Shown here piece after piece: positions 26,984-36,128 of a stretch of 64,000 nt of DNA (position 1 is the first letter of the stretch; each line of letters starts with the position of its first letter). Below the pieces are notes generated by a model. It did not search any database and was not told the origin of the DNA. It worked only from the letters and a program-made list of their open reading frames with translations. This DNA is from Nocardioides speluncae (GTDB lineage Bacteria; Actinomycetota; Actinomycetes; Propionibacteriales; Nocardioidaceae): positions 36,619 through 100,618 of the forward strand of contig NZ_QEOO01000020.1 of assembly GCF_003121585.1 (NCBI RefSeq). The letters are read 5' to 3'. A program made the position numbers and the translations under genes.

Positions 26984-27883
26984 ATGATCAAGGTCGAAGC
27001 ACTCACCAAGAGGTACGGCGCCTTCACCGCCGTCGACGACGTGTCCTTCACCGCGGCCGCCGGCCGGGTGACCGGGTTCCTGGGCCCGAACGGCGCCGGG
27101 AAGTCCACCACCATGCGGATCATGGTCGGCCTCACCCCGGCGAGCTCGGGGTCGGCCGCCATCTCCGGCCGCCGCTACGCCGACCTGCCCAACCCGGGCC
27201 TCGAGGTCGGCGTACTCCTCGACGCGTCGGCGCAGCACGCCGGCCGCACCGGCCGCGAGATCCTGGCCATCGCCGCGCACACGATGGGACTGCCCAAGGC
27301 CCGGGTCGGCGAGATGCTGGAGCGGGTCAGCCTGACCGACAACGAGGCCAACCGCCGGGTCCGCAACTACTCGCTCGGCATGCGCCAGCGGCTCGGCATC
27401 GCCACCGCCCTGATCGGCGACCCCGAGGTGCTGATCCTCGACGAGCCGGCCAACGGGCTGGACCCGGCCGGCATCCGCTGGATGCGCGACCTGCTGCGCG
27501 ACTACGCCAACCGCGGCGGCACCGTGCTGCTCTCCTCGCACCTGCTCCACGAGATCGAGGTGATTGCCGACGACATCGTGGTGATCGGCAACGGCCGGAT
27601 CGTCGCCCAGGGCACCAAGACCGAGCTGCTCCAGGCGGCCGGCACGCATGTGCGGAGCGCGGACCCCGACTATCTCGCACGGGCGCTCGCCGTCTCCGGA
27701 GTCACGGTCACCCGATCGGGTGACGGCGCGCTGCGCACCGACGCCGACCCGGCACTGGTCGGCAAGATCGCCCTCGACGCGGGGGTGGCGCTGACCGAGC
27801 TCCGCGCCGCCGACGGCGCGGGCCTGGAAGAGATGTTCCTCGAGCTCACCGCAGACACACAACGAGAAGGAGTAGCGGCATGA
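26984..27883 (+). CDS. ABC-2 type exporter, ATPase subunit
   Basis: A 299-residue nucleotide-binding subunit. Walker A is GPNGAGKST at about residues 35-43, the signature is NYSLGMRQRLGIA, Walker B is LILDEPANGLD, and a switch His follows in LLSSHLLHE. The extra ~80-residue C-terminal region is common to DrrA/CcmA-like subunits. The gene starts at the ATG 25 bp after a strongly G-rich stretch and overlaps the permease gene by four bases (ATGA). Substrate is unknown; lipid, peptide or antibiotic export are all possible. Confidence 0.92.
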   Translation: MIKVEALTKRYGAFTAVDDVSFTAAAGRVTGFLGPNGAGKSTTMRIMVGLTPASSGSAAISGRRYADLPNPGLEVGVLLDASAQHAGRTGREILAIAAHTMGLPKARVGEMLERVSLTDNEANRRVRNYSLGMRQRLGIATALIGDPEVLILDEPANGLDPAGIRWMRDLLRDYANRGGTVLLSSHLLHEIEVIADDIVVIGNGRIVAQGTKTELLQAAGTHVRSADPDYLARALAVSGVTVTRSGDGALRTDADPALVGKIALDAGVALTELRAADGAGLEEMFLELTADTQREGVAA

Positions 27884-28680
27884 CCGCCGTGGCTATCGAG
27901 AAGCCCACCACGACGACCCGGATCGCGCCCAAGCGGATCCCCACGACGCGCGTGGTGTCCGTGGAGCTGCGCAAGATGTTCGACACCCGCTCCGGGTTCT
28001 GGCTGATGGCGAGCATCGGCATCCTGGCCGTCCTCGCCACCGCCGCCGTGATCCTCTGGGCACCGGACGACGAGCTGAAGTACTCGACGTACGCCACCGC
28101 GTTCGGCTTCCCGATGGCCGTGCTGCTGCCGATGATCGCGATCCTGTCGGTCACCAGTGAGTGGAGCCAGCGCAGCGGGCTGACGTCGTTCACGCTGATC
28201 CCGCACCGGGGCCGGGTGATCAGCGCCAAGGCGATCGCCGCGGTGCTGATCGGCGTGGCCTCGATGCTGGTCGCCTTCGCGATCGGCGCTGTCGGCAACC
28301 TCGTGGGTACGGCGATCACTGGGACCAACCTGACCTGGGACATCACGTTCAACGACTTCTGGCTGATCATCCTGGCCAACGTGCTCGGGATGGCGGTCGG
28401 GTTCATGCTCGGGGTGCTGATCCGCAACTCGCCGGGCGCGATCGTGGCGTACTTCGTCTACTCGCTGGTGCTGCCGACCGCCTTCGCGATCCTGGCCGAG
28501 CTCCAGGGCTGGTTCCGCGACCTGCAGCCCTGGGTGGACTTCAACTACGCGCAGAGCGCGCTCTTCAACGGGATGCCGAGCGGCGAGCAGTGGGCCAACC
28601 TCGGCGTGGCCGGAGCGATCTGGCTCGTCGTACCGCTGACGGTCGGCCTCATCCTCGTCCTCCGCTCCGAGGTCAAGTAG
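27880..28680 (+). CDS. ABC-2 type exporter, membrane subunit
   Basis: A 266-residue permease with six hydrophobic segments, the first after a ~45-residue cytoplasmic start that contains the VSVELRKMFDTRSGFW coupling-helix-like motif typical of ABC-2 permeases. It is translationally coupled to the ATPase gene by an ATGA overlap and with it forms the complete transporter (2+2). No third component is nearby. A 14-bp hairpin terminator follows. Confidence 0.9.
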   Translation: MTAVAIEKPTTTTRIAPKRIPTTRVVSVELRKMFDTRSGFWLMASIGILAVLATAAVILWAPDDELKYSTYATAFGFPMAVLLPMIAILSVTSEWSQRSGLTSFTLIPHRGRVISAKAIAAVLIGVASMLVAFAIGAVGNLVGTAITGTNLTWDITFNDFWLIILANVLGMAVGFMLGVLIRNSPGAIVAYFVYSLVLPTAFAILAELQGWFRDLQPWVDFNYAQSALFNGMPSGEQWANLGVAGAIWLVVPLTVGLILVLRSEVK

Positions 28681-28720
28681 CCGCCTTCGGGTGGACGAGC
28701 AGCGAGCGCCAGCGAGAGTC

Positions 28721-28758
28721 GTCGAGACCACGGGCCACGGGGGTCCCGTGGTCTCGAC
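28721..28758. terminator. Bidirectional hairpin terminator
   Basis: GTCGAGACCACGGG at 28721-28734 pairs perfectly with 28745-28758 around a 10-nt loop, 40 bases after the ABC permease stop and 12 bases before the end of the convergent gene. Confidence 0.75.
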
Positions 28759-28770
28759 GCGCTCGGGCCG

Positions 28771-29559
28771 CTAGGTGCGTCGGCGCAGCTCGATCCCCGC
28801 CACCGTCAGCCGGTCCGGTCCCTCGAGACCGAGCGCGAAGACGGTGGCGATCTGCAGCTGCGCTCGGCGTACGCCGTCAGGCAGGTGCCCCTTGAACAGC
28901 AGGGTGCCGCTGACACTGACACCCGGGTTGGTGTCCTCGGTCCAGTCCGACCGCAGCATGCTCAGCTCCAGCGCGGTGCCGTCGCCGCCGACCAGCGTGA
29001 GGTTCTCGTACTCGGAAATCCTTTGCGTCAGCGTGGTGTGGTTGGTGACGCGCACGCTCAGCCGGGTGAAGTGCCGGGTCTCCTCGAAGGTCCTGACGGT
29101 GACTTCCAGGCCCTCGGCGTTCACCGTCGCCGGCGCGACGAGGCGATCCACGCCGGGCTCATCGCCGGTCGCGTAGCCGATCACGTAGCGCGCACCGAAC
29201 GTGAGCAGCACGCCCACCAGGCCGAGCACCAGCAAGATGAGCAGGGCGATCGAGACCGGCGTACCTCGTGCCCGCTGCTTGCCCTGCCTGGGCGGCTGCC
29301 AGGCGGGCGGCGCCTGTCCCGGGGGCTGTGCGGCGGGTCCGGTCCACCGCGCCTCGACGTGGCTTCCCACGATCGCCTGGACGACGGAGACGACGAGGGC
29401 GACCACGGCTCCCACCAACCACCAGAGCCAGCCGGTCCAGTTGGCCACGACCATCGCGAGCGCGTTGCCAACTATCGCGACCAGCCCGGTCACCAGGCCG
29501 AGCGTGATTGGCAGCGCGAGCGAGGTCCGGCGCCGGCCGGCCACCACCTGTGTCGTCAT
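28771..29559 (-). CDS. Membrane protein with extracytoplasmic beta domain
   Basis: A 262-residue protein with two adjacent membrane segments (about residues 14-35 and 38-62), a Pro/Gln-rich basic linker (~75-98), a third segment (~100-122) and a C-terminal ~135-residue beta-rich domain. That domain includes RLSVRVTNHTTLTQRISEYENLTLVG, which resembles DUF4352-like immunoglobulin folds. The start at ATG 29559 has GGGAGG in position. No function can be assigned. The 31-bp repeat array lies upstream, between it and ilvC. Confidence 0.75.
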   Translation of the reverse strand: MTTQVVAGRRRTSLALPITLGLVTGLVAIVGNALAMVVANWTGWLWWLVGAVVALVVSVVQAIVGSHVEARWTGPAAQPPGQAPPAWQPPRQGKQRARGTPVSIALLILLVLGLVGVLLTFGARYVIGYATGDEPGVDRLVAPATVNAEGLEVTVRTFEETRHFTRLSVRVTNHTTLTQRISEYENLTLVGGDGTALELSMLRSDWTEDTNPGVSVSGTLLFKGHLPDGVRRAQLQIATVFALGLEGPDRLTVAGIELRRRT

Positions 29560-29648
29560 CACCTGCCTCCCGGAGGCGTACCCTCCAGGATCCCGCACCC
29601 GGCAGCATCGCGGCATAGCCCGACCGGATCAGATCGCCGAACTGTGCC

Positions 29649-29792
29649 GACCCGGCCCGCGTCGACGCGAAATGCCGCCGACCCGGCCCTTGTTCACATT
29701 TGGTCTGTGAACACGGGCCGGGTCGGCGCTTCTGCAGGTGAACACGGGCCGGGTCGGCGCTTCTGCAGGTGAAGACGAGCCGGGTCGGCGCT
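29649..29792. repeat. 31-bp-phased inverted repeat array, locus 1
   Basis: Two forward cores (GACCCGGCCC..., starting at 29649 and 29680) are followed by a 9-nt centre (29698-29706) and three reverse cores (GTGAACACGGGCCGGGTC, starting at 29707, 29738 and 29769). Every neighbouring pair is exactly 31 bp apart; reverse units 1 and 2 are identical over all 31 bp. The inner forward/reverse pair forms a 21-bp stem with one mismatch. The array ends six bases from the ilvC stop codon. The same arrangement recurs at 58219. Confidence 0.92.
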
Positions 29793-29798
29793 CGCCTG

Positions 29799-31428
<1,630 letters not shown>

Positions 31429-31430
31429 CT

Positions 31431-33203
31431 CTACAGGTCGTCCTCGTCGAACTGGGGCGCCAGATCGCGCGCGTACTTGATGGAGTCGTTGCTGGTGCCG
31501 GCGGCGACCATCGGCCACACCATGGCGTCGCGGTGCACCCGGAAGTCGACCACGACCGGGGCGTCGTTGATCTCCATCGCCTTCTCGATGGTGCCGTCCA
31601 CGTCGTCCGGGCTCTCGCAGGCCAGGCCCACGCAGCCGTAGGCGTCGGCGAGCTTCACGAAGTCCGGGATCCGCTTCGAGTGCAGGTCGGTGTTGGAGTA
31701 GCGCGAGTTGTAGAACAGCGTCTGCCACTGCCGGACCATGCCGAGCGACTCGTTGTTGATCACCGCCACCTTGATCGGGATGTCGTTGATGGCGCAGGTC
31801 GCGAGCTCCTGGTTGGTCATCTGGAAGCAGCCGTCGCCGTCGATCGCCCAGACCGTGCTGTCGGGCTTGCCGACCTTGGCACCCATCGCGGCGGGTACGG
31901 CGTACCCCATCGTGCCGAGGCCCCCGGAGTTGATCCAGGTGTTGGGGTTCTCGTAGCCGATGTAGTGGGCCGCCCACATCTGGTGCTGGCCGACCCCGGC
32001 TGTGTAGATCGTCTCCGGGCCGGCGATCTTGCCGAGCCGCTCGATCACCAGCTGCGGGGCGAGCGCGCCGTCGGGCGGCGTGTCGTATCCCAGCGGGTAC
32101 TGCTCCTTGATGCCGGCGACGAACTTCACCCACCCCTCGTAGTCGCCGGTGTGGCCGGCGTCGGCCTCCGCCTTGAGGGTCACGACCAGGTCGCTGATCA
32201 CCTCGCGGCAGTCGCCCACGATCGGGACGTCGGCCACCCGGTTCTTGCCGATCTCGGCCGGGTCGATGTCGGCATGGATGATCTTGGCGCCGGGCGCGAA
32301 CGAGTCGAGGTTGCCGGTGACCCGGTCGTCGAACCGGGCGCCCAGGCTGATGATCAGGTCGCTCTTCTGCATGCCCGCGACCGCGGCCACGGTGCCGTGC
32401 ATGCCGGGCATGCCGAGGTGCTGCGGGTGGCTGTCGGGGAACGCGCCGCGCGCCATCAGCGTGGTCACGACCGGGATGCCGGTGAACTCGGCCAGCACCC
32501 GCAGCTCGCGAGCGGCGCCGGACCGGATCACGCCGCCGCCGACGTACAGGACGGGTCGGCGAGCCTCGAGCATCAGCCGTGCGGCCTCGCGGATCTGCTT
32601 GCCGTGGGGGCGGGTCACCGGCCGGTAGCCCGGCAGCTGCAGCTCCTGCGGCCAGGAGAACCGGGTCTTGGCCTGCAGCGCGGACTTCGCGATGTCGACC
32701 AGCACCGGCCCGGGACGGCCGGTCGAGGCGATGTAGAACGCCTGGGCGACCGCCTGTGGGATCTCGTCCGCGTTGGTCACCAGGAAGTTGTGCTTGGTGA
32801 TCGGCATCGTGATGCCGCGGATGTCGGCCTCCTGGAAGGCGTCGGTGCCGATCATGCTGGCGCCGACCTGGCCGGTGATCGCGACCATCGGCACCGAGTC
32901 CATGTGGGCGTCGGCGATCGGCGTCACCAGGTTGGTCGCGCCGGGCCCGGAGGTCGCCATGCAGACGCCGGTGCGGCCGGTCGCCGCGGCGTACCCCTGT
33001 GCAGCGTGGCCGGCGCCCTGCTCGTGGCGTACCAGGATGTGCCGGATCTTCGTGGAGTCCATGAGCGGGTCGTACGCCGGAAGGATGGCGCCACCGGGAA
33101 TGCCGAAGATGTGCTCGGTCCCCGCGCTCTCGAGAGATCTGATCAAGCTTTGGGCGCCGGTGATCTCCGTCGCGCCCGCGTTCCCATCCCTGGGCTCGCT
33201 CAT
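31431..33203 (-). CDS. ilvB: Acetolactate synthase catalytic subunit
   Basis: A 590-residue ThDP-, FAD- and Mg-dependent enzyme that condenses pyruvate with pyruvate or 2-oxobutyrate. Key parts are [13 protein letters not shown], the glutamate of [15 protein letters not shown] that activates thiamine, the middle FAD-binding domain with [14 protein letters not shown], and the ThDP motif [16 protein letters not shown]...INN. The ATG at 33203 is preceded by AGGAAG. First gene of the ilvBNC operon, controlled by the attenuator immediately upstream. Confidence 0.97.
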   Translation of the reverse strand: MSEPRDGNAGATEITGAQSLIRSLESAGTEHIFGIPGGAILPAYDPLMDSTKIRHILVRHEQGAGHAAQGYAAATGRTGVCMATSGPGATNLVTPIADAHMDSVPMVAITGQVGASMIGTDAFQEADIRGITMPITKHNFLVTNADEIPQAVAQAFYIASTGRPGPVLVDIAKSALQAKTRFSWPQELQLPGYRPVTRPHGKQIREAARLMLEARRPVLYVGGGVIRSGAARELRVLAEFTGIPVVTTLMARGAFPDSHPQHLGMPGMHGTVAAVAGMQKSDLIISLGARFDDRVTGNLDSFAPGAKIIHADIDPAEIGKNRVADVPIVGDCREVISDLVVTLKAEADAGHTGDYEGWVKFVAGIKEQYPLGYDTPPDGALAPQLVIERLGKIAGPETIYTAGVGQHQMWAAHYIGYENPNTWINSGGLGTMGYAVPAAMGAKVGKPDSTVWAIDGDGCFQMTNQELATCAINDIPIKVAVINNESLGMVRQWQTLFYNSRYSNTDLHSKRIPDFVKLADAYGCVGLACESPDDVDGTIEKAMEINDAPVVVDFRVHRDAMVWPMVAAGTSNDSIKYARDLAPQFDEDDL

Positions 33204-33246
33204 CAGTTGCTTCCTGTCATCTCGGTACTTCTGTCGCCGTCTGAAA

Positions 33247-33322
33247 CAAAAAACCCCTCGGCCTGTCGGCAACGAGGGGTGACGCGTGTGGTGAGACTAG
33301 TGGTGGTCTCAACTCACGCGTC
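33247..33322 (-). promoter_or_regulatory. Attenuator of the ilvBNC operon
   Basis: In RNA order (minus strand), an alternative stem comes first: GACGCGTG (33322-33315) pairs with 33288-33281 and an inner TGAGAC/GTCTCA pairs around an 8-nt loop. It starts just past the stop of the Ile-Leu-Val leader peptide. An ACCCCTCG/CGAGGGGT stem (33280-33273 with 33260-33253) then runs into six U residues, a true intrinsic terminator. Ribosome stalling at the Ile-Leu-Val codons would alter which stem forms. ilvB begins 44 bases after the U-tract. Confidence 0.88.
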
Positions 33323-33356
33323 GCGTGCGTACAAGAATGTCCTTGCGCATGCGCAT
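33309..33356 (-). CDS. ilvB leader peptide (MRMRKDILVRTRRVS)
   Basis: A 15-residue open frame whose seventh to ninth codons are ATT CTT GTA (Ile-Leu-Val) in a row, with a Val near the end, placed directly before the attenuator stems. CTT and GTA are rare codons in this GC-rich genome, which would sharpen ribosome stalling when charged tRNA is scarce. This matches the regulatory peptide type known upstream of actinobacterial ilvB genes. Ribosome site is weak; it could start at either Met. Confidence 0.85.
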   Translation of the reverse strand: MRMRKDILVRTRRVS

Positions 33357-33457
33357 ACCGTCACCGCCGAGCCATGCCGGCGTCAACCCAGTGTGTCAGC
33401 CGTCCCAGATATTGGTACGCCGATCTCGGTTCCTGGTCAAGCGGTCGCCACCGAGGG

Positions 33458-34090
33458 TTAGCCGAGCGTGGCGGTCGAGATCGGTTCCCACTCGTACATC
33501 CGCCGGTCGCGATGCATTCGAATCAGCGACACGGACGTGATGACGACTACCGCAGGCCTGGTCGGAACTGTGTCGAGCAGTCGACGAATCGCGCGACCGT
33601 CTCCGTCGCCGTTGCTGTACGCAACGCTCGCGTGAGCGCGGAATCCTTCGGCAGGCTCTGGCACATCACCCCATGCATCGTTGATCCCCAACCTGATGGC
33701 ATTCCGGAGCTCGACGTACGCCGCAGGATTGCTCGGCGGCAGGGCGATGGCTTCGGCGAAGACGGCCACTCCTTCGAACGTACTGCGAATCGGGCCCAGC
33801 TCAGTGAGTCGCGCTCCGACCGCCTCCACGGCTCGGTCTCGGGCATCGTCCGGCACATCGTGGACGTGACCAAGCCCCTGGAGGGTGATGTGTCGCCATT
33901 CGCGACGCACGACGTCGAGTGTGGATACCGCCGCGAGCGTCTCTGCGTACCTATCAGCGAGAGCGTGGAGGCCGTCTTGCCCATCGAGCGTGACATGCCA
34001 GGCGTAGAACCGGGTGCCCACCTGCCACCCGGGACGCCACCACCAGTGGTCGGTCATGACGTCGCGGTCAGCGTACGGATCAGCAACCAC
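33458..34090 (-). CDS. 2H phosphoesterase / 2'-5' RNA ligase-like protein
   Basis: A 210-residue protein of the 2H (LigT/CPDase) fold. The paired motifs are RHITLQG at residue 67 and AHASVAY at residue 153; an additional WHVTLDG at residue 32 also fits H-x-T. The family hydrolyses or transfers 2',3'-cyclic phosphates or ADP-ribose cyclic phosphate; the substrate here is unknown. GTG at 34090 lies one base after the stop of the GntR regulator, so the two form an operon. Base composition is noticeably less GC-rich than the neighbouring ilv genes, suggesting transfer. Confidence 0.72.
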   Translation of the reverse strand: MVADPYADRDVMTDHWWWRPGWQVGTRFYAWHVTLDGQDGLHALADRYAETLAAVSTLDVVRREWRHITLQGLGHVHDVPDDARDRAVEAVGARLTELGPIRSTFEGVAVFAEAIALPPSNPAAYVELRNAIRLGINDAWGDVPEPAEGFRAHASVAYSNGDGDGRAIRRLLDTVPTRPAVVVITSVSLIRMHRDRRMYEWEPISTATLG

Positions 34091-34091
34091 G

Positions 34092-34871
34092 TCAAACGTC
34101 CGACTTCACGGCGAGGGAGGTCGGCTCGGATGGGACGTCGTACTCATCGATGAACCTCACGCGATCAGCAGGCCAGATCGATTCGGAGACCTCCAGCACG
34201 TCGCCACCCTCGTCGCGGGCAACGTGAATCACGTGCAGAACATAGGCACCGATGGCGATGCCGAACCTGTCGCACTCGTCAGGGGTCGCAGGTCGCGCCA
34301 CCCAATGGTCCGTCGCAGTTGCATAGCGTCTCTTCGTCACCTCTTCGACACAGAGGAACAGCGCCTTCGGGACCACATCCGGCTCAGCGAGATACGTACC
34401 CGCCGCGAACTCAACAGGCAGATAGCTGGCTCCAATCTCCTGAAGCTGGTCGGACTCGTCGTAGAGGTCCCGACGCCGAACCACGACGGCCTCGTCCAGC
34501 TCGATGCCCATGACATCGGCGATACGGGCGGGGGCAGGTTCGGACCTGGCTGAGACGATGTCATGGCGGAGGCTGTCCGTGAGGAGCCCGCTGCGTCCGC
34601 GCGCCTCGCCGTACCGGCTGCGCGACCTTCGCTGGAGACGCGACTCCTCCCGCACGAAGGTCCCGATGCCGTGTCGGGACTCGATGAGCCCTTCCGCCTG
34701 CAGGACAGCCTTCGCCTGCCGGACCGTCGGGACTGTCGCCTGGTGACGCTCAGCGAGCACTGTCTCCGCGGGCAGCTGGTCGCCAGGGCGAAACTCACCG
34801 TCACGTATGCCAGTCCGGATCGCCTCTGCAATCTGCTGGTACTTCTTCACACGCCCGCTTCCCGCAATCAC
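34092..34871 (-). CDS. GntR/HutC-family regulator with UTRA domain
   Basis: A 259-residue repressor-type protein. The N-terminal winged helix (KYQQIAEAIRTGIRDGEFRPGDQLPAETVLAE...VRQAKAVLQAEGLI) spans residues 9-75. A C-terminal UTRA-like ligand domain (~95-245) contains VVVRRRDLYDESDQLQEIGASYLP. Relatives regulate transfer genes of actinomycete integrative elements and plasmids, among other roles. It starts with GTG at 34871 behind GGGAG, divergent from two tiny genes; two matched operators lie in the gap. Co-transcribed with the 2H phosphoesterase gene. Lower GC than its surroundings. Confidence 0.85.
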   Translation of the reverse strand: MIAGSGRVKKYQQIAEAIRTGIRDGEFRPGDQLPAETVLAERHQATVPTVRQAKAVLQAEGLIESRHGIGTFVREESRLQRRSRSRYGEARGRSGLLTDSLRHDIVSARSEPAPARIADVMGIELDEAVVVRRRDLYDESDQLQEIGASYLPVEFAAGTYLAEPDVVPKALFLCVEEVTKRRYATATDHWVARPATPDECDRFGIAIGAYVLHVIHVARDEGGDVLEVSESIWPADRVRFIDEYDVPSEPTSLAVKSDV

Positions 34872-34911
34872 CCATCACTCCCAACTGCCGCAGTAGAAAC
34901 ACGCCAACTTT

Positions 34912-34990
34912 AGTCCTAAAGAGGACTTGACAAGGCGAATGGCGGCCCGGATAGGGTTGCGACACTCCTATAGAGGACTCTAGGACTAGG
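34912..34990 (+). promoter_or_regulatory. Promoter flanked by two GntR-type operators
   Basis: Two 16-bp sites match closely: AGTCCTAAAGAGGACT (34912-34927, a perfect 6-4-6 palindrome) and ACTCCTATAGAGGACT (34964-34979, one mismatch in the arms). They are 52 bp apart (five helical turns). Between them lies TTGACA (34927-34932), 17 bp from GATAGG (34950-34955), so the first site overlaps the -35 and the second covers the start region. CTAGGACTAGG at 34980-34990 is a further half-site. The GntR protein next door is the obvious binder. Confidence 0.78.
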
Positions 34991-35003
34991 GAAGGTGCTC
35001 GCG

Positions 35004-35108
35004 ATGATGTGGCTGCTGTTCTCTGCGGTGTGTGTCAGCACCGTTCTCTGGCTCGTGAGCGAGTACCGGCATCTCACGCGCGACGGCGACGGGCGGCACC
35101 GGAAATGA
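35004..35108 (+). CDS. 34-residue single-pass membrane protein
   Basis: A tiny protein: Met-Met, a hydrophobic stretch of about 17 residues (WLLFSAVCVSTVLWLV) and a charged tail (EYRHLTRDGDGRHRK). It is the first gene after the GntR-controlled promoter and its TGA overlaps the next ATG (ATGA), which argues strongly that it is translated. GGGAAGG lies at 34988-34994 as a possible ribosome site. Function unknown; small membrane proteins in this position occur in integrative-element regulons and as toxins, but neither is shown here. Confidence 0.6.
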   Translation: MMWLLFSAVCVSTVLWLVSEYRHLTRDGDGRHRK

Positions 35109-35404
35109 CAGACCTGCACGTCGGTAGCGGACGCGCGTCGGTCACTTCGGACCTGGAGGAGGCAGCACGGCGCGCGCTCAACGCGATCGTCATCCTCGAG
35201 ACTGTCGAGGATGGTGAGCCGTCCGCATCGGCCCCGGACAGCGAGTGGGAAGAGTGGAATCGAACCTCGCACCGGCCGGCGTACCGCGCCTGGACGCAGG
35301 CGATGGACCGCCTTGAGCACATGCTCGGCGAGGACTTCCCGGGCCGCGAATGTCGGGCGTGGGTGCCGGTCTGCGTCCGGATCCTCAGCGGCGAACTGCG
35401 CTGA
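35105..35404 (+). CDS. 99-residue soluble acidic protein, GntR regulon member
   Basis: A small, Glu/Ala-rich, mostly helical protein (LEEAARRALNAIVILE, then EWEEWNRTSHRPAYRAWTQAMDRLEHML). No family recognised; no signal or membrane segment; two cysteines near the C-terminus. It begins inside the stop of the 34-residue gene, so the two are coupled, and both would respond to the operators upstream. Composition resembles small proteins carried on actinobacterial integrative elements; this is inference from context only. Confidence 0.62.
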   Translation: MTDLHVGSGRASVTSDLEEAARRALNAIVILETVEDGEPSASAPDSEWEEWNRTSHRPAYRAWTQAMDRLEHMLGEDFPGRECRAWVPVCVRILSGELR

Positions 35405-35436
35405 AGAACCCCAGCGGATACCTGCCCGAGGCGACC

Positions 35437-36093
35437 TCACCCGGCGTTCGACGCGGGCGGCTGCCAGGTACAGATGCAGGCCTTGTTGCCGTCGCTGTCG
35501 GCGAGCACCCAGAAGTTCGGCGCCCAGGCGTCCACGACCAGCGCCCCGCCGGCGGCTAGCACCGCCTCGACCCGGGCCTCGGCCTGGTCGTGCGGCACGT
35601 GTACGTCGAGGTGGAAGCGCTGCTTCGGCGTCTCGTGCGTCTCAGTGGGCTGGAACCACAGCGGCGGCAGCACGCCGGTCGGGTCGACCACGTCCTTGCC
35701 GGTGCCCGGCTGCGGGTCGAGCCCGTAGACCGCGCGCCAGAACGGCTCGATCGCCTCGTGGTTCGCGGTGTCCAGCGCCAGCTCGACCATCGCCACCGCG
35801 GCCGGCTCGGCGGCGACGCCCGCCTCGGCGGCGTACTCGCTGATCCGCCGTGCCAGCACGATGTCGCGCTCGGTGACCCCGCCGGCGTCGTGGCTCATCA
35901 GCCGGATGTCGAGGTGCGGGTAGCGCAGGTCGAGGTCGGGGTGATGGTTGGCCGCCTCGGCGGCCTCGCCGATTCGGTTGACCAGGGCCAGGCCGGTGGC
36001 GAAGTCTCCAGTCCGGAAGCGGGCGTGCAGGGCCCGCTGCAGCAGGCGCCAGTCGGTGAGGTTTTCGCTGAGGATCTCGTTGCCTGTCAGCAT
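35437..36093 (-). CDS. Pterin-4a-carbinolamine dehydratase fused to a VOC domain
   Basis: A 218-residue two-domain protein. The N-terminal ~90 residues match PCD/DCoH: AANHHPDLDLRYPHLDIRLMSHDAGGVTERD, with His50, His51 and His60 in the catalytic pattern, which would dehydrate 4a-hydroxytetrahydropterin. The C-terminal ~110 residues are a glyoxalase/VOC-like domain (FHLDVHVPHDQAEARVEAVLAAGG). This fusion occurs elsewhere in actinobacteria. No aromatic amino acid hydroxylase is nearby, so its partner is unknown. It converges with the preceding small gene. Confidence 0.85.
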   Translation of the reverse strand: MLTGNEILSENLTDWRLLQRALHARFRTGDFATGLALVNRIGEAAEAANHHPDLDLRYPHLDIRLMSHDAGGVTERDIVLARRISEYAAEAGVAAEPAAVAMVELALDTANHEAIEPFWRAVYGLDPQPGTGKDVVDPTGVLPPLWFQPTETHETPKQRFHLDVHVPHDQAEARVEAVLAAGGALVVDAWAPNFWVLADSDGNKACICTWQPPASNAG

Positions 36094-36128
36094 GACGCCA
36101 TCCTTGCACCCACCTCGAGAGGACTGCC

